Below, in pieces: positions 1-11,769 of a stretch of DNA of 64,000 nt. The notes below the pieces were generated by a model. It did no database searches. It was given only the letters and a program-made list of their open reading frames with translations, and was not told the DNA's origin. The stretch spans positions 186,001 through 250,000 of the forward strand of contig WJBW01000003.1 in NCBI GenBank assembly GCA_009646425.1, read 5' to 3'. The translations under genes were made by a program, and so were the position numbers. This DNA comes from Burkholderiales bacterium LSUCC0115. Its GTDB lineage: Bacteria; Pseudomonadota; Gammaproteobacteria; Burkholderiales; Burkholderiaceae_A. Position 1 is the stretch's first letter. Every line of letters begins with the position of its first letter.

Positions 1-405
1 ACGGTGGGCATCCATTGGCGTCGAGCCTCTCCCGAGCAGCAGGAAAAACTCATGGCAGCCTTTCGCGAACTGCTGTTGCTGACTTATTCCGATGCCCTCA
101 AGCAGGTTCAAGACACCACCGTTCAGGTCCGCCCCGCGCGTTATGCGCCGGAGGACTTGGATGTCATCGTCCGAACCTTCGTGGTTCGTACGGGTAAGGA
201 ACCCATCCAGCTGGACTATCGCCTGGAAAAAACGCCGACTGGCTGGAAGATCTATGACTTCAACATTCTGGGCCTGTGGCTGGTAGACCACTACCGTAGT
301 CAGTTTGGCCAGCTCGCCAGTGCCCGTGGCATCGATGGACTGATTGCAGCGCTGAACAGCAAGAACCAGTCCCTTCGAAAACTGGCTGCAAAGTCCGGCA
401 GCTAG
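1..405 (+). CDS. mlaC: MlaC-family phospholipid-binding protein, 3' part
   Basis: C-terminal 134 codons of a periplasmic MlaC/Ttg2D-type protein; the reading frame is open to the left edge, so the true start lies outside the window and the GTG at base 4 is internal. The segment has the family's strand pattern (a region ending LDYRLEKTP then GWKIYDFNILGLWLVDHYRSQF), typical of the domain that ferries phospholipids between the outer-membrane Mla complex and the inner-membrane MlaFEDB ABC transporter. MlaB follows 14 bases later, which supports the assignment. Family call is from recognition of the sequence plus context. Confidence 0.85.
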   Translation, partial: TVGIHWRRASPEQQEKLMAAFRELLLLTYSDALKQVQDTTVQVRPARYAPEDLDVIVRTFVVRTGKEPIQLDYRLEKTPTGWKIYDFNILGLWLVDHYRSQFGQLASARGIDGLIAALNSKNQSLRKLAAKSGS

Positions 406-419
406 AAGCTCTGGCCCGC

Positions 420-716
420 ATGTCGACGATTCAGGTTCCCTCATTGTCAGGTCCATTGACTCGCCTGCAGGCCGTCTCCGTGATGGCTCAGGCCCAAGAC
501 TGGTTGGCCCAGGCCGCCCAAAAATCCCAAGACGAACCCCTGGTAGTCGATCTCTCATCGCTCACTCAGGTGGACACCACCGCCTTGGCTGTTTTGCTGG
601 GCCTTAAACGAATGGCCAGTCGCCTTCACTGTCAGTTGACCTATGCCGGTGCGCCGCGGCCCTTGCTGGCGTTGGCCCGACTCTCCTCCGTAGACCAGTT
701 GCTCGAACTCGCATGA
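420..716 (+). CDS. mlaB: STAS-domain protein MlaB
   Basis: A 98-residue single STAS domain (LVVDLSSLTQVDTTALAVLL is the typical strand-helix with the Asp/Thr loop). MlaB is the small cytoplasmic subunit that binds the MlaF ATPase and is needed for MlaFEDB assembly and activity. It sits directly after mlaC, as in other Proteobacteria, and its stop overlaps the start of the next gene by ATGA, so translation is probably coupled. Length matches the family. Confidence 0.85.
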   Translation: MSTIQVPSLSGPLTRLQAVSVMAQAQDWLAQAAQKSQDEPLVVDLSSLTQVDTTALAVLLGLKRMASRLHCQLTYAGAPRPLLALARLSSVDQLLELA

Positions 717-1441
717 CTCCCGCCGTCTCGTTTCAGGCGGTCGGCAAAGTCTACGGGTCAGGCGCCAAGACCTTGTCGGCGCTGACCGATGTCAGCCTGA
801 CCATTGAGCAAGGTGAGTTCTTTGCCTTGCTGGGCCCCAACGGGGCCGGCAAGACCACTATGATTGGCATCATGTCTGGCCTGGTGCGTCCTACCCAGGG
901 CAGCGTCCAGGTCATGGGGTTTGATGTTCAGTCCCAGGGCCCAGAGGCCCGCCGGGCCTTGGGTGTGGTGCCGCAGGAATTGGTCTTTGATCCTTTTTTC
1001 ACGGTGCGCGAGACCCTGAGGATCCAGTCTGGTTTTTTTGGCCTGTCCAAGAACGACGACTGGATTGACGAATGCCTGACAGCGCTGGGCTTGTTGGACA
1101 AGGCCAATGCCAACATGCGCGCCCTGTCGGGTGGCATGAAGCGCCGGGTGTTGGTCGCCCAGGCCCTGGTTCACCGTCCACCGGTGATCGTGCTCGATGA
1201 ACCGACGGCCGGTGTTGACATTGATCTGCGAGAGAGCCTCTGGCGTTTTATTCAAAAACTCAATGGCCAGGGCCACACCATCCTCCTGACCACCCACTAC
1301 CTCGAAGAGGCCGAGCAGCTCTGCAATCGGGTGGGTTTTCTCAAAAAAGGTCGGTTGGTCTCGGTCCAAGACACCAGCTCACTGCTGGCCAGTTCCAGCT
1401 TGGAGCAGGCCTTTCGACGCATTCTGGCCGAGGCCGCCTAA
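713..1441 (+). CDS. ABC-2 type transporter ATP-binding subunit, permease not adjacent
   Basis: A 242-residue ABC ATPase: Walker A GPNGAGKTT (about residues 40-48), signature LSGGMKRR (about 139), Walker B VIVLDEPTAGVD (about 160) and the H-loop TTHYLEEAE. It resembles YadG/CcmA-type exporters. From family knowledge, the gene is usually followed in Burkholderiales by an ABC-2 permease (YadH-like) before bolA; here bolA begins 9 bases after the stop, so the permease gene is absent at this place. The substrate cannot be told. It may work with a permease elsewhere or be a relic. Confidence 0.85.
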   Translation: MTPAVSFQAVGKVYGSGAKTLSALTDVSLTIEQGEFFALLGPNGAGKTTMIGIMSGLVRPTQGSVQVMGFDVQSQGPEARRALGVVPQELVFDPFFTVRETLRIQSGFFGLSKNDDWIDECLTALGLLDKANANMRALSGGMKRRVLVAQALVHRPPVIVLDEPTAGVDIDLRESLWRFIQKLNGQGHTILLTTHYLEEAEQLCNRVGFLKKGRLVSVQDTSSLLASSSLEQAFRRILAEAA

Positions 1442-1446
1442 AATAG

Positions 1447-3617
<2,171 letters not shown>

Positions 3618-3625
3618 AACTGTTC

Positions 3626-4936
3626 ATGTCTCAGACTCTCCCGATCACTCGACTCAACACGGCCCAGGCTGATTTTCAGGACCGGCTGCGCAGCATGCTG
3701 GCCTTCGATGCCGAGCAGGATGAGTCGATCACGGCCACCGTCAAAGCCATCCTGGCGGATGTCCGTCAGCAGGGCGATGAGGCGGTGCTGCGATACACCG
3801 AGCGATTTGACCGGGTGGCGGCGCAGTCCGTCGCCGAACTAGAGATTTCCCAGACCGAACTCAAGGCGGCCTTCGATGGCCTGCCTGCCGAGCACCGTCA
3901 GGCTCTGCAGGCCGCAGCACAGCGCATCCGAAGCTTTCACGACAAACAACGCCAAGAGTCTTGGACCATTCAAGATGAACACGGCTCCACGCTTGGGCAA
4001 CGGGTCTCGCCACTCGATCGCGCAGGGTTGTATGTCCCCGGCGGCAAGGCGGCCTATCCGTCGTCGGTCCTGATGAATGCTCTGCCGGCCAAGGTCGCGG
4101 GCGTTCCTGAAGTCATCATGGTGGTGCCCACCCCGGGTGGCGAGCGTAACCAGTTGGTGCTGGCCGCTGCCCATTTGGCTGGTGTGGATCGTGTCTTCAC
4201 CATTGGCGGCGCCCAGGCTGTGGCTGCTCTGGCCTATGGCACCAAGACCATTCTCGCGGTCGACAAGATTGTTGGCCCCGGCAACGCCTATGTGGCCGAG
4301 GCCAAACGCCAGGTCTTTGGCAAGGTGGGCATCGACATGATCGCCGGCCCATCCGAGATCCTGGTCATCTGTGATGGCAAGACCGATCCCGACTGGATTG
4401 CCATGGATTTGTTCTCGCAGGCCGAGCACGACGAATTGGCTCAGAGCATTCTGCTCACGCCCGATGCAGCCTATATCGACGCTGTGCAGGCCGCCATCGA
4501 TCGACTCCTGCCGGACATGCCCCGCAAGGCCGTGATCCAGACCTCGCTCACCAATCGGGGCCTGTTGATTCAGACCCGTGATCTGGATGAGGCCTGTCAG
4601 ATTGCTTCACAGATTGCCCCTGAGCACCTTGAGGTCTCCACCGATAACCCGGAGCAGTGGGTGCCCAAGATTCGCCACGCTGGGGCGATTTTCATGGGCC
4701 GCTACGCCTCTGAGTCCATCGGTGACTACTGTGCGGGACCCAACCATGTGCTGCCGACCATGCAGACGGCACGCTTTTCATCGCCGCTTGGGGTCTACGA
4801 CTTCCAAAAGCGCACCTCGCTCATCAATGTTTCCGAAGCCGGGGCGCAGGTGCTGGGCCGGGTGGCCTCGACACTGGCCTGGGGGGAGCACCTGCCGGCC
4901 CACGCCCGCGCCGCTGAACTTCGCCTCAAGGATTAG
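3626..4936 (+). CDS. hisD: Histidinol dehydrogenase HisD
   Basis: Zn-dependent NAD enzyme that makes the last two oxidations from L-histidinol to L-histidine. 436 residues from ATG 3626, 8 bases after the hisG stop; the frame is open upstream to 3257 but overlaps hisG. Family marks: [25 protein letters not shown], the stretch [31 protein letters not shown], and [10 protein letters not shown] with the catalytic His. The next gene, hisC, is on the opposite strand and converges on hisD, so a transcript from murA must end or read antisense to hisC here. Confidence 0.96.
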   Translation: MSQTLPITRLNTAQADFQDRLRSMLAFDAEQDESITATVKAILADVRQQGDEAVLRYTERFDRVAAQSVAELEISQTELKAAFDGLPAEHRQALQAAAQRIRSFHDKQRQESWTIQDEHGSTLGQRVSPLDRAGLYVPGGKAAYPSSVLMNALPAKVAGVPEVIMVVPTPGGERNQLVLAAAHLAGVDRVFTIGGAQAVAALAYGTKTILAVDKIVGPGNAYVAEAKRQVFGKVGIDMIAGPSEILVICDGKTDPDWIAMDLFSQAEHDELAQSILLTPDAAYIDAVQAAIDRLLPDMPRKAVIQTSLTNRGLLIQTRDLDEACQIASQIAPEHLEVSTDNPEQWVPKIRHAGAIFMGRYASESIGDYCAGPNHVLPTMQTARFSSPLGVYDFQKRTSLINVSEAGAQVLGRVASTLAWGEHLPAHARAAELRLKD

Positions 4937-4959
4937 CCCAAACGGGTCTGCCACCCCTC

Positions 4960-5024
4960 GTTGGCGCACCCTCTTCACTCTCGCTTTGCGGGGCAAAGCT
5001 CAAAGGTCATCGGCTATCGCCAAC
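4960..5024. repeat. 65-bp dispersed repeat, copy A (7-bp terminal inverted repeats)
   Basis: Lies between the convergent hisD and hisC. It begins with GTTGGCG and ends with CGCCAAC, a perfect 7-bp inverted repeat, and carries an internal hairpin GCTTTGC-GGG-GCAAAGC at 4983-4999. Copy B at 53976-54040 has the same length, orientation and ends and matches at 60 of 65 positions without gaps. Not part of any recognised gene; may be a small non-autonomous mobile or REP-like element, or may end transcription between the two genes. Confidence 0.8.
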
Positions 5025-5051
5025 TTCGCGCCGGCCGGGCCCAGGTACAGA

Positions 5052-6122
5052 TTAGGTCTTCGTCAGCGCCTCGACGGCGTCGGCCAGGGCCTCGCACTGC
5101 GCCCGCGTCCCCACCGTAATCCTTAACCAGTCCGAGATCCCGGGCTTGTCAAAGTGCCGCACCAGAATCTTGCGCTCTCGCAGGCCGGCGGCCAGTTTGG
5201 CCGCATCAAAGTTGCGATGCCGGGCAAAGACGAAGTTGGCCAGAGAGGGCAGCACCTGAAAGCCGTAATACTGCAGTGCGCCCGTCAGCCAGTCGCGGTC
5301 TTCGATAATCTGCTGACTGTTCCGGGCCAGCCAGTCCGTGTCTTCCAGCGCCGCGACGGCCGCCGCGCTGGCCAGCCGATCGATGGGGTAGGAGTTAAAG
5401 CTGTCCTTGATACGCACCAGGGCCTCGATCAAGCTGGGTTGCCCAAAGGCCAGGCCCACCCGCATACCGGCTAGGGCTCGCGATTTGGAGAGCGACTGGG
5501 TCACCAGCAGGTTCGGGTAAGTCGGCACCAAGGGCACACAGGAATCCGCCCCAAAGTCCACATACGCCTCGTCGACCACCACCACTGTGTTGGGGCGCTC
5601 CTTCAGAAATCGCTCAATCCACTCTCGCCGCACAGCCTTGCCGGTCGGGGCGTTGGGGTTGGGGAAGATCACCGCACTGGCATGGGCTGGCACCGAGGGC
5701 AGGTCGATTTCGTAGGCATCGGTCAGGGGCAGTAGCTCGTAGCGAATGCCGTATAGACGGCAGTAGCTGGGATAAAAGCTGTAGGTAATGTCTGGAAAGA
5801 CCAGTGGCTGACTGTGGTTGAGCAGGCCTTGAAAGACAAAGGCCAGCACCTCGTCAGACCCATTGCCCACGAAGACCTGGTCCGCACTGAGCCCATAGAC
5901 CCGCGCCGCCGCCTCTCGGACCGTCGTACAGGCGGGATCCGGGTACAGCCGCAGAGCCTGGCCATCCGAGCCCAACACTTGGGCAATCGCCTGGGCCACT
6001 CGGGGAGAGGGCGGGTAGGGGTTCTCGTTGGTGTTGAGCTTGATCAGGTCTTCGACCTTGGGCTGTTCGCCCGGTACATAGGGGGCCAATTGGCCAACAA
6101 CGGGGCTCCAGAAGGGGTTCAT
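5052..6122 (-). CDS. hisC: Histidinol-phosphate aminotransferase HisC (inverted in the his cluster)
   Basis: PLP-dependent class I/II aminotransferase that converts imidazole acetol phosphate and glutamate to histidinol phosphate. 356 residues from the ATG at 6122 ([20 protein letters not shown]); a longer frame to 6191 exists but would run into hisB. Family marks: [27 protein letters not shown], the PLP lysine in [14 protein letters not shown], and a C-terminal LRITVG. It is the only his gene on the minus strand; hisD is convergent and hisB divergent with 49 bases between starts, so it needs its own promoter. Confidence 0.95.
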   Translation of the reverse strand: MNPFWSPVVGQLAPYVPGEQPKVEDLIKLNTNENPYPPSPRVAQAIAQVLGSDGQALRLYPDPACTTVREAAARVYGLSADQVFVGNGSDEVLAFVFQGLLNHSQPLVFPDITYSFYPSYCRLYGIRYELLPLTDAYEIDLPSVPAHASAVIFPNPNAPTGKAVRREWIERFLKERPNTVVVVDEAYVDFGADSCVPLVPTYPNLLVTQSLSKSRALAGMRVGLAFGQPSLIEALVRIKDSFNSYPIDRLASAAAVAALEDTDWLARNSQQIIEDRDWLTGALQYYGFQVLPSLANFVFARHRNFDAAKLAAGLRERKILVRHFDKPGISDWLRITVGTRAQCEALADAVEALTKT

Positions 6123-6171
6123 GGCCTTGAATGTTTTAACAGGATCATCGGGCGAATGTATCATCTGGTCT

Positions 6172-6774
6172 ATGTCTACCGTTAATCGCACAGCAGAGAT
6201 TCAGCGCAACACCGCAGAGACCCAGATCAAGGTCTCGATCGGACTCGATGGCACCGGCGAGCGCACGCTCAGCTCTGGCATTGCCTTTCTGGACCACATG
6301 CTCGACCAGATTGCACGCCACGGTCTGATCGACCTGGTGGTGCAGGCCAAGGGTGACCTCGAGATTGACGATCACCACACGGTTGAAGACATCGGCATTA
6401 CCCTGGGCCAGGCTTTTGCCAAAGCGATTGGCGACAAGAAGGGCGTGCGTCGTTATGGCCACAGCTATGTTCCGCTGGACGAGGCGCTGTCTCGGGTGGT
6501 CATTGACTTGTCCGGCCGACCCGGTCTGGAGTTCCGCTGCACCTGGAAGCGCCAGATGGTGGGACAGTTTGACCTCGACCTGATTCACGAATTCTTCCAA
6601 GGCTTCGTCAACCATGCCATGGTGACGCTGCACATCGACAACCTGCAGGGCGAGAATGCGCACCACCAGTGCGAGACCATCTTCAAGGCCTTTGGCCGCG
6701 CCCTTCGCATGGCCGTTGAGCTTGATCCACGCCTGGACCCCCAGTCGATTCCCTCGACCAAAGGAAGTCTCTAG
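6172..6774 (+). CDS. hisB: Imidazoleglycerol-phosphate dehydratase HisB
   Basis: Mn-dependent dehydratase making imidazole acetol phosphate. 200 residues from ATG 6172 ([17 protein letters not shown]); upstream in-frame ATG 6121 lies across the hisC start and is less likely. Two typical metal-binding blocks are seen: [17 protein letters not shown] with [10 protein letters not shown], and [11 protein letters not shown] with [18 protein letters not shown]. This is the monofunctional form without the histidinol phosphatase domain of enterobacteria, so the phosphatase must be elsewhere. First gene of the rightward block hisBHAFIE after the inverted hisC. Confidence 0.95.
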   Translation: MSTVNRTAEIQRNTAETQIKVSIGLDGTGERTLSSGIAFLDHMLDQIARHGLIDLVVQAKGDLEIDDHHTVEDIGITLGQAFAKAIGDKKGVRRYGHSYVPLDEALSRVVIDLSGRPGLEFRCTWKRQMVGQFDLDLIHEFFQGFVNHAMVTLHIDNLQGENAHHQCETIFKAFGRALRMAVELDPRLDPQSIPSTKGSL

Positions 6775-6845
6775 CCGCCACTGACGCCCCCCGGGGCATG
6801 CGGGGACGTGTTCAGACACCCCCAGCCTCACAAGACGTTCCAACC

Positions 6846-7505
6846 ATGATTGCAATTGTTGACTACGGCGCAGGAAACATCCGCAGTGTGGAGCGCGCGG
6901 TCCATGCGGCCTGCCTGGCCGTTGGTCAGTCGCCGGATCGGGTTCGGTTTGTCAGCCAACCCGACGAACTCCGATCGGCCGAACGCGTGCTGTTTCCGGG
7001 GCAGGGCGCTATGCACGACTGCATGGCCAGCCTCAAGTCCTCGGGCCTAGAGGCTGCGCTGCGCGAAGCCATGCAGACCAAACCCTTCTTCGGGATCTGT
7101 GTGGGCCAGCAGATGCTCTTTGATCGCAGTGAAGAGGGCGACACGCCGGGCCTGGGTATTTTTTCTGGTCAGGTCGTCAAGTTCACCGCCGCGCGTGGCG
7201 TGGTGGATCAACAAGGTCAGCCGCTCAAGGTGCCGCACATGGGCTGGAATCAGGTTCAGTTCACCAGACCCCATCCGATCACCCAGGGCCTGGAGGACAA
7301 GACCCAGGGCCACTGGTTTTATTTTGTGCACAGCTTTCATGCGGAACCCAGCGATGGGTCCGATGTCTTGGGTCAGAGTGATTACGGCATTCGCTTTACC
7401 TGTGCGGTGGCCAGGGATAACATCGTTGCAACCCAGTTTCACCCGGAGAAGAGCGCAGGCAGTGGCCTCAAGCTGCTTGAGAACTTCCTGACCTGGAACC
7501 CTTAA
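6846..7505 (+). CDS. hisH: Imidazole glycerol phosphate synthase glutaminase subunit HisH
   Basis: Class I glutamine amidotransferase that passes ammonia to HisF. 219 residues from ATG 6846 ([15 protein letters not shown]); the longer frame to 6798 has no family similarity. The nucleophile Cys is at about residue 85 in [12 protein letters not shown], and the His/Glu of the triad are in ATQFHPEKS near residue 200. A 71-base gap separates it from hisB; its partner hisF lies two genes downstream with hisA between, the usual order. Confidence 0.96.
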   Translation: MIAIVDYGAGNIRSVERAVHAACLAVGQSPDRVRFVSQPDELRSAERVLFPGQGAMHDCMASLKSSGLEAALREAMQTKPFFGICVGQQMLFDRSEEGDTPGLGIFSGQVVKFTAARGVVDQQGQPLKVPHMGWNQVQFTRPHPITQGLEDKTQGHWFYFVHSFHAEPSDGSDVLGQSDYGIRFTCAVARDNIVATQFHPEKSAGSGLKLLENFLTWNP

Positions 7506-7519
7506 TTTCTGATCACACC

Positions 7520-8278
7520 ATGTCTCTACTTCTCATTCCAGCCATTGATCTCAAAGACGGACAGTGTGTTCGCCTGCGTCAGGGGGACCTCAACGATGCG
7601 ACCATTTTCTCGGGCAACCCGGGGGAGCAGGCAGCCCATTGGGTGGCCCAAGGTGCTCGCCGCATTCACATCGTCGACCTCAATGGCGCAGTCGCGGGCA
7701 AACCCAAAAACGAGTCCGCCATCAAGGCCATCATCCAGTCAGCAGGCCCCGATGTACCGGTTCAGGTGGGGGGTGGCATTCGTGACCTCGACACCATTGA
7801 GCGCTTCCTGGATGACGGGGCTAGTTTTGTGGTCATTGGCACGGCAGCGGTGAAGAACCCAGGTCTGCTCAAAGACGCCTGCGCCGCATTTCCAGGCCAG
7901 ATCATCGTCTCGATCGACGCCAAAGACGGCAAGGTCGCCACGGACGGCTGGAGCAAGCTCTCTGGCCACGAGGTCATCGACCTGGCCCAGAAATTTGAAG
8001 ACGACGGTGTGAGCGCCGTGCTCTACACCGACATTGGACGAGACGGCATGATGACCGGCGTGAATCTGGATGCGACGGTACGCCTGGCCCAGTCGGTCAG
8101 CATTCCCATCATTGCCTCTGGTGGTATCGCCGGCATGCAAGACATCAAAGACCTGGCGGCAGTGGAATCTGAGGGCATTATGGGCGCCATCCTGGGACGT
8201 GCGCTCTACGAGGGCAAGCTCAACCTGGAGCAAGCCCAGGCCTACGCGGATGCGGCCGGTGCCGCTGACGCCGACTAA
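7520..8278 (+). CDS. hisA: ProFAR isomerase HisA
   Basis: (Beta/alpha)8-barrel isomerase acting on 5'-ProFAR. 252 residues. The N-terminal catalytic Asp is in [15 protein letters not shown], and the second half contains [16 protein letters not shown] with the partner Asp. The phosphate-binding half-barrel repeats [18 protein letters not shown] and IASGGIAG are clear. It starts 14 bases after hisH and ends 6 bases before hisF, consistent with one transcript. Confidence 0.96.
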   Translation: MSLLLIPAIDLKDGQCVRLRQGDLNDATIFSGNPGEQAAHWVAQGARRIHIVDLNGAVAGKPKNESAIKAIIQSAGPDVPVQVGGGIRDLDTIERFLDDGASFVVIGTAAVKNPGLLKDACAAFPGQIIVSIDAKDGKVATDGWSKLSGHEVIDLAQKFEDDGVSAVLYTDIGRDGMMTGVNLDATVRLAQSVSIPIIASGGIAGMQDIKDLAAVESEGIMGAILGRALYEGKLNLEQAQAYADAAGAADAD

Positions 8279-8284
8279 ACGGCC

Positions 8285-9061
8285 ATGCTGGCCAAGCGCA
8301 TCATTCCCTGTCTGGATGTCGATGCTGGTCGAGTCGTCAAAGGCACAAATTTTGTCTCTCTGAGAGATGCTGGAGACCCCGTCGAGGTGGCCCGGCGATA
8401 CGATGACCAGGGCGCCGACGAGATCACCTTCCTAGACATCACTGCCTCTAGCGATGCCAGGGGGCTGATCCTGCCCATGATCGAGGCGGTGGCCAATCAG
8501 GTCTTCATTCCCCTGACGGTCGGTGGCGGTGTTCGGGCGGTAGACGATGTTCGCCGGCTTCTCAATGCGGGCGCAGACAAGGTCAGCATCAACACGGCTG
8601 CGGTTCAGAACCCCGAACTGGTTCGAGCAGCCAGTGACAAATTCGGGTCCCAGGCGATCGTTGTGGCCATCGATGCCAAACGCCATACGCCGGGTCCTGA
8701 TGGTCAGCCGCGTTGGCAGGTCTACACCCACGGTGGCCGCAACGCCACTGGGCTCGACGCTGTCCAATGGGCCCAGACCATGCAAGACATGGGGGCGGGC
8801 GAAATTCTGCTCACCAGCATGGACCGTGATGGCACCAAGCAGGGCTTTGACCTGGGCCTCACCAAAGCCGTCTCTCAGTCGGTTCACATTCCGGTGATCG
8901 CCTCCGGTGGTGTTGGATCTTTGCAAGACCTCGTCGATGGCGTGACCCAAGGTCAGGCCGATGCGGTGCTGGCTGCCAGCATTTTTCACTTTGGCCAGCA
9001 CACCGTTCAAGAGGCCAAGCAGTTCATGCAAGACAGGGGGGTCTGTGTCCGACTGGCTTGA
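8285..9061 (+). CDS. hisF: Imidazole glycerol phosphate synthase cyclase subunit HisF
   Basis: Barrel enzyme that uses HisH-derived ammonia to form IGP and AICAR. 258 residues, normal length. Catalytic Asp11 is in [15 protein letters not shown] and the second Asp in [16 protein letters not shown] near residue 130. Phosphate-binding loops [14 protein letters not shown] and [12 protein letters not shown] are present. The 3' end overlaps hisI by 17 bases. Confidence 0.96.
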   Translation: MLAKRIIPCLDVDAGRVVKGTNFVSLRDAGDPVEVARRYDDQGADEITFLDITASSDARGLILPMIEAVANQVFIPLTVGGGVRAVDDVRRLLNAGADKVSINTAAVQNPELVRAASDKFGSQAIVVAIDAKRHTPGPDGQPRWQVYTHGGRNATGLDAVQWAQTMQDMGAGEILLTSMDRDGTKQGFDLGLTKAVSQSVHIPVIASGGVGSLQDLVDGVTQGQADAVLAASIFHFGQHTVQEAKQFMQDRGVCVRLA

Positions 9062-9431
9062 TCAGGTCAAATTCGACGCCCAAGGCCTGGTGACCGCAGT
9101 CGCTCAGGACGCCAGCTCTCATCGCGTGCTCATGGTGGCCTTCATGAACCGACAGGCACTCGAAGAGACGGCGCAGACGGGCTGGGCCACTTATTTCTCG
9201 CGTTCACGCCAAAAGCTCTGGCGTAAAGGCGAGGAATCTGGTCACCGCCAACGCGTTCTTGAACTTCGCCTCGACTGCGATGGCGATGTGGTGCTGCTGC
9301 AGATCGACCAGGCCGGTGGCATCGCCTGTCACACGGGTCGTGCATCCTGTTTTTACTCGGTACTCAAGGATGGCCAGTGGCAGCCTGTTGATCCTGTGCT
9401 GAAAGACCCGGAGGCCATTTATGGCAAATGA
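9045..9431 (+). CDS. hisI: Phosphoribosyl-AMP cyclohydrolase HisI
   Basis: Zn/Mg hydrolase opening the adenine ring of PR-AMP. 128 residues from the GTG at 9045 (reading [14 protein letters not shown]); no ATG in frame fits, so a GTG start overlapping hisF is chosen. Motifs: [49 protein letters not shown], and the Cys-containing [13 protein letters not shown]. It is separate from hisE, unlike the fused HisIE of enterobacteria, and overlaps hisE by 11 bases. Confidence 0.94.
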   Translation: MSDWLDQVKFDAQGLVTAVAQDASSHRVLMVAFMNRQALEETAQTGWATYFSRSRQKLWRKGEESGHRQRVLELRLDCDGDVVLLQIDQAGGIACHTGRASCFYSVLKDGQWQPVDPVLKDPEAIYGK

Positions 9432-9807
9432 CGCAAACAACCGTGACGTACTCGCCCGGCTGGCAGATGTCGTGGCGGCTCGCCAGGCCGGCGATCCTGA
9501 CAAAAGCTATGTGGCTCGTCTGCTGGCCAAGTCGCCAGACGCAGCCCTCAAGAAGATTGGGGAAGAAGCCACCGAGGTGGTGATGGCGGCCAAAGATTTG
9601 GCCGCCCTAGACGCCTCAAATCCCGCCGTCACCATCGCTCAAAACAAGCTGGTGGGTGAAATGGCTGATTTGTGGTTCCATAGCCTCGTCGCCCTTCATC
9701 AGGCGGGTATCAGGCCTGAGCAGGTCTTGGCGGAACTCGAGCGACGCGAGGGCCTCTCAGGATTAGACGAGAAAGCTGCACGCAAGGCACAGGAGCGCGG
9801 CGCATGA
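9421..9807 (+). CDS. hisE: Phosphoribosyl-ATP pyrophosphatase HisE
   Basis: All-alpha NTP pyrophosphohydrolase (MazG-like) acting on PR-ATP. 128 residues; the metal-binding helix [16 protein letters not shown] and a second helix [16 protein letters not shown] are typical. The N-terminal 15 residues or so before [12 protein letters not shown] are variable. Its stop overlaps the HIT gene start by ATGA, so hisI, hisE and the HIT gene are probably co-translated. Confidence 0.94.
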   Translation: MANDANNRDVLARLADVVAARQAGDPDKSYVARLLAKSPDAALKKIGEEATEVVMAAKDLAALDASNPAVTIAQNKLVGEMADLWFHSLVALHQAGIRPEQVLAELERREGLSGLDEKAARKAQERGA

Positions 9808-10148
9808 ACTGTATTTTCTGCAAGATTGCCAAAGGCGAGATTCCCTCCAAAAAGGTCTACGAGGACGAGGATTTGTTTGTTTTTCATGACATCTCGCCCA
9901 AGGCCCCCCTGCACCTCTTGGTGATCCCCAAAGAGCACATCGAATCCATGGCCCAACTGGAGCCGCAGCACCAGGCCGTCATGGGTCGCATGATGCTGCT
10001 GGCACGGCAGTTGGCAGCCGATCATGGCTCGCCAGAAGGCTTTCGTACTGTGGTTAACACCGGTAAGGTGGGCAGGCAGGAGGTGTATCATCTCCACATG
10101 CATTTGTTGGGTGGTCCCGCGCCACTCGGGGCTTCGGCCTCTTTCTAA
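9804..10148 (+). CDS. HIT family histidine-triad protein
   Basis: A 114-residue HINT-type nucleotide hydrolase: N-terminal [20 protein letters not shown] and the histidine triad [10 protein letters not shown] at residues about 95-104. This family removes AMP or similar groups from phosphoramidates. It lies between hisE and tatA, which is its usual place in Burkholderiales; the link with histidine synthesis is positional, not proven. No signal peptide. Confidence 0.92.
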   Translation: MNCIFCKIAKGEIPSKKVYEDEDLFVFHDISPKAPLHLLVIPKEHIESMAQLEPQHQAVMGRMMLLARQLAADHGSPEGFRTVVNTGKVGRQEVYHLHMHLLGGPAPLGASASF

Positions 10149-10175
10149 ACCCCTTTTTCATACGGAGCACGGCAC

Positions 10176-10406
10176 ATGGGTTCGTTCAGCGTTTGGCACT
10201 GGTTGATCGTCCTACTCATCATTCTGTTGGTCTTTGGCACCAAGAAACTTCGCAACCTGGGCTCTGACCTCGGTGGTGCAGTCAAGGGCTTCAAAGACGG
10301 CATGAAAGAAGGCTCCGCAGAAGACAAACCCGAGACCACCACGGCCAAGGTCGACACCAAGACCATCGACGTCGAGGCCAAAGACAAGACGGGCGCTGGC
10401 CACTAA
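10176..10406 (+). CDS. tatA: Sec-independent translocase subunit TatA
   Basis: A 76-residue Tat pore-forming subunit: one N-terminal membrane helix ([21 protein letters not shown]), a Phe-Gly hinge, the amphipathic helix [19 protein letters not shown], and an acidic, Lys-rich tail. Followed by tatB and tatC, so the full TatABC translocase is encoded. Likely clients in the window include the Rieske protein PetA with a twin-arginine region. Confidence 0.95.
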   Translation: MGSFSVWHWLIVLLIILLVFGTKKLRNLGSDLGGAVKGFKDGMKEGSAEDKPETTTAKVDTKTIDVEAKDKTGAGH

Positions 10407-10446
10407 GCCAGCCCTTCGCTAGACCAAGAGCAACGGGTTCGCCGTC

Positions 10447-10908
10447 GTGCTGGACATTGGTTTTTCTGAACTCGTTCTGGTCGCTGGTGTGGGGTTGGTT
10501 GTCCTCGGCCCCAAGCGTCTGCCAGTCGTCACCCGTACCGTTGGTACCCTGTTGGGTCGCGCCCAGCGCTACGTGGCCGATGTCAAAAACGACATCCAGC
10601 GCCAGATGGACGTCGAAGAACTCCGAAAAATGCAGAAGTCGGTCAACGACCTGGGCCAGGAGATCGAGTCTGGCGTGAACAGCATGGCCAAAGAGGTCGA
10701 AGGCGTGACCGGCAGCATCGGCCAGGGCATCTCCGACTTCGAGGGCAGTGACGCGGACTTTGCCTCGGTCTACGACAAAAAGGCGGGCTACTTCCTGGGT
10801 GCGCCTGACCGAAGCTGGACCCGAGAGCAAGATGATGAGCGTCTGCGTGACCGCGTTCGCAATCGCATGCGCAAGCGTTATCTGACCAAACGACCACGGT
10901 ACGACTGA
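10447..10908 (+). CDS. tatB: Tat substrate-receptor subunit TatB
   Basis: A 153-residue TatB, starting at a GTG (10447) because homology begins MLDIGFSELVLVAGVGLVVLGPKRLP. One N-terminal helix with the Glu characteristic of TatB, GPKRLP hinge, then a long amphipathic and charged helix (VADVKNDIQRQMDVEELRKMQ). The C-terminal third is rich in Arg and Asp. It forms the substrate-binding complex with TatC, encoded two bases downstream. Confidence 0.94.
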   Translation: MLDIGFSELVLVAGVGLVVLGPKRLPVVTRTVGTLLGRAQRYVADVKNDIQRQMDVEELRKMQKSVNDLGQEIESGVNSMAKEVEGVTGSIGQGISDFEGSDADFASVYDKKAGYFLGAPDRSWTREQDDERLRDRVRNRMRKRYLTKRPRYD

Positions 10909-10910
10909 TC

Positions 10911-11690
10911 ATGAGCACCAACGACAACGGCGGCATCGTCGAAGAAGGCTTTATGACCCACCTGTTTGAGCTGCGGGATCGCCTGATTCGGGCAGCCATT
11001 GCGGTATTGGCGGTCTTCCTGGCACTGGTCTACTGGGCCCCTCAGATCTACACCGTCTTCGCAGAGCCCCTGATCCGAACCCTGCCGCAGGGCTCCAGCA
11101 TGATCGCGACCGATGTCACCGCGCCCTTCTTTGTCCCCATGAAGGTGACCATGCTGGTGGCCTTTGTCATTGCCTTGCCTTATGTGCTCTATCAGGCCTG
11201 GGCCTTCATTGCGCCGGGTCTTTACACCCACGAAAAGAAGCTCGCCCTGCCCATCGTAGCTTCCAGCTTCATCCTCTTCTTGGTCGGCATGGCCTTTGCT
11301 TACTTCTTTGTTTTCCCAGCGGTCTTCGGTTTTGTGGCCTCTTACACGCCAGCCGGTGTTCAGATGGCAACCGACATCGACAAATACCTCAGCTTTGCCT
11401 TAAGTCTCTTCCTGGTCTTTGGACTGTCTTTCGAGACGCCGGTGGTGCAGATGGTGCTGGTCCGCATGGGTGTGGTGACCCTCAAGCGCATGGTGGATTT
11501 TCGGCCTTATTTCATTGTGGCCGCATTCGTTGTCGCTGCCATCGTCACGCCACCGGATGTCATCAGCCAGCTCATGCTGGCCATTCCGCTGTGCCTGCTC
11601 TATCAGCTGGGCCTGTTCATGGCCAAGTGGGTGACGCCCCAAGAAAAGCTGGCCGAGCAAGAGGCCCAAGCCGCCGCAGACGCGGATTAG
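10911..11690 (+). CDS. tatC: Tat translocase subunit TatC
   Basis: Multi-spanning (six-helix) inner-membrane core of the Tat system. 259 residues. The family signature FMTHLFELRDRLIRAAIAV, with the cytoplasmic Glu that contacts twin-arginine signals, is at residues about 12-30, and later loops FIAPGLYTHEKK and FGLSFETPVVQ are typical. The last ~15 residues are an acidic Ala-rich tail. The HtrA gene downstream is convergent, so the tat operon ends here; I see no clear terminator in the 79-base gap. Confidence 0.95.
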   Translation: MSTNDNGGIVEEGFMTHLFELRDRLIRAAIAVLAVFLALVYWAPQIYTVFAEPLIRTLPQGSSMIATDVTAPFFVPMKVTMLVAFVIALPYVLYQAWAFIAPGLYTHEKKLALPIVASSFILFLVGMAFAYFFVFPAVFGFVASYTPAGVQMATDIDKYLSFALSLFLVFGLSFETPVVQMVLVRMGVVTLKRMVDFRPYFIVAAFVVAAIVTPPDVISQLMLAIPLCLLYQLGLFMAKWVTPQEKLAEQEAQAAADAD

Positions 11691-11769
11691 GCGACGCGCC
11701 TCAAAGCAGCAGCCAAGTCAGTCACGCCATGTGCCGCCACAAAAGCGGGTGATCGGTTCGCTTGGTCGA

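Noticed and set aside
758-1369. 203-codon open frame on the minus strand inside the ABC ATPase gene
   Set aside because: Shadow of the real gene; composition mirrors the opposite strand and no domain is seen.
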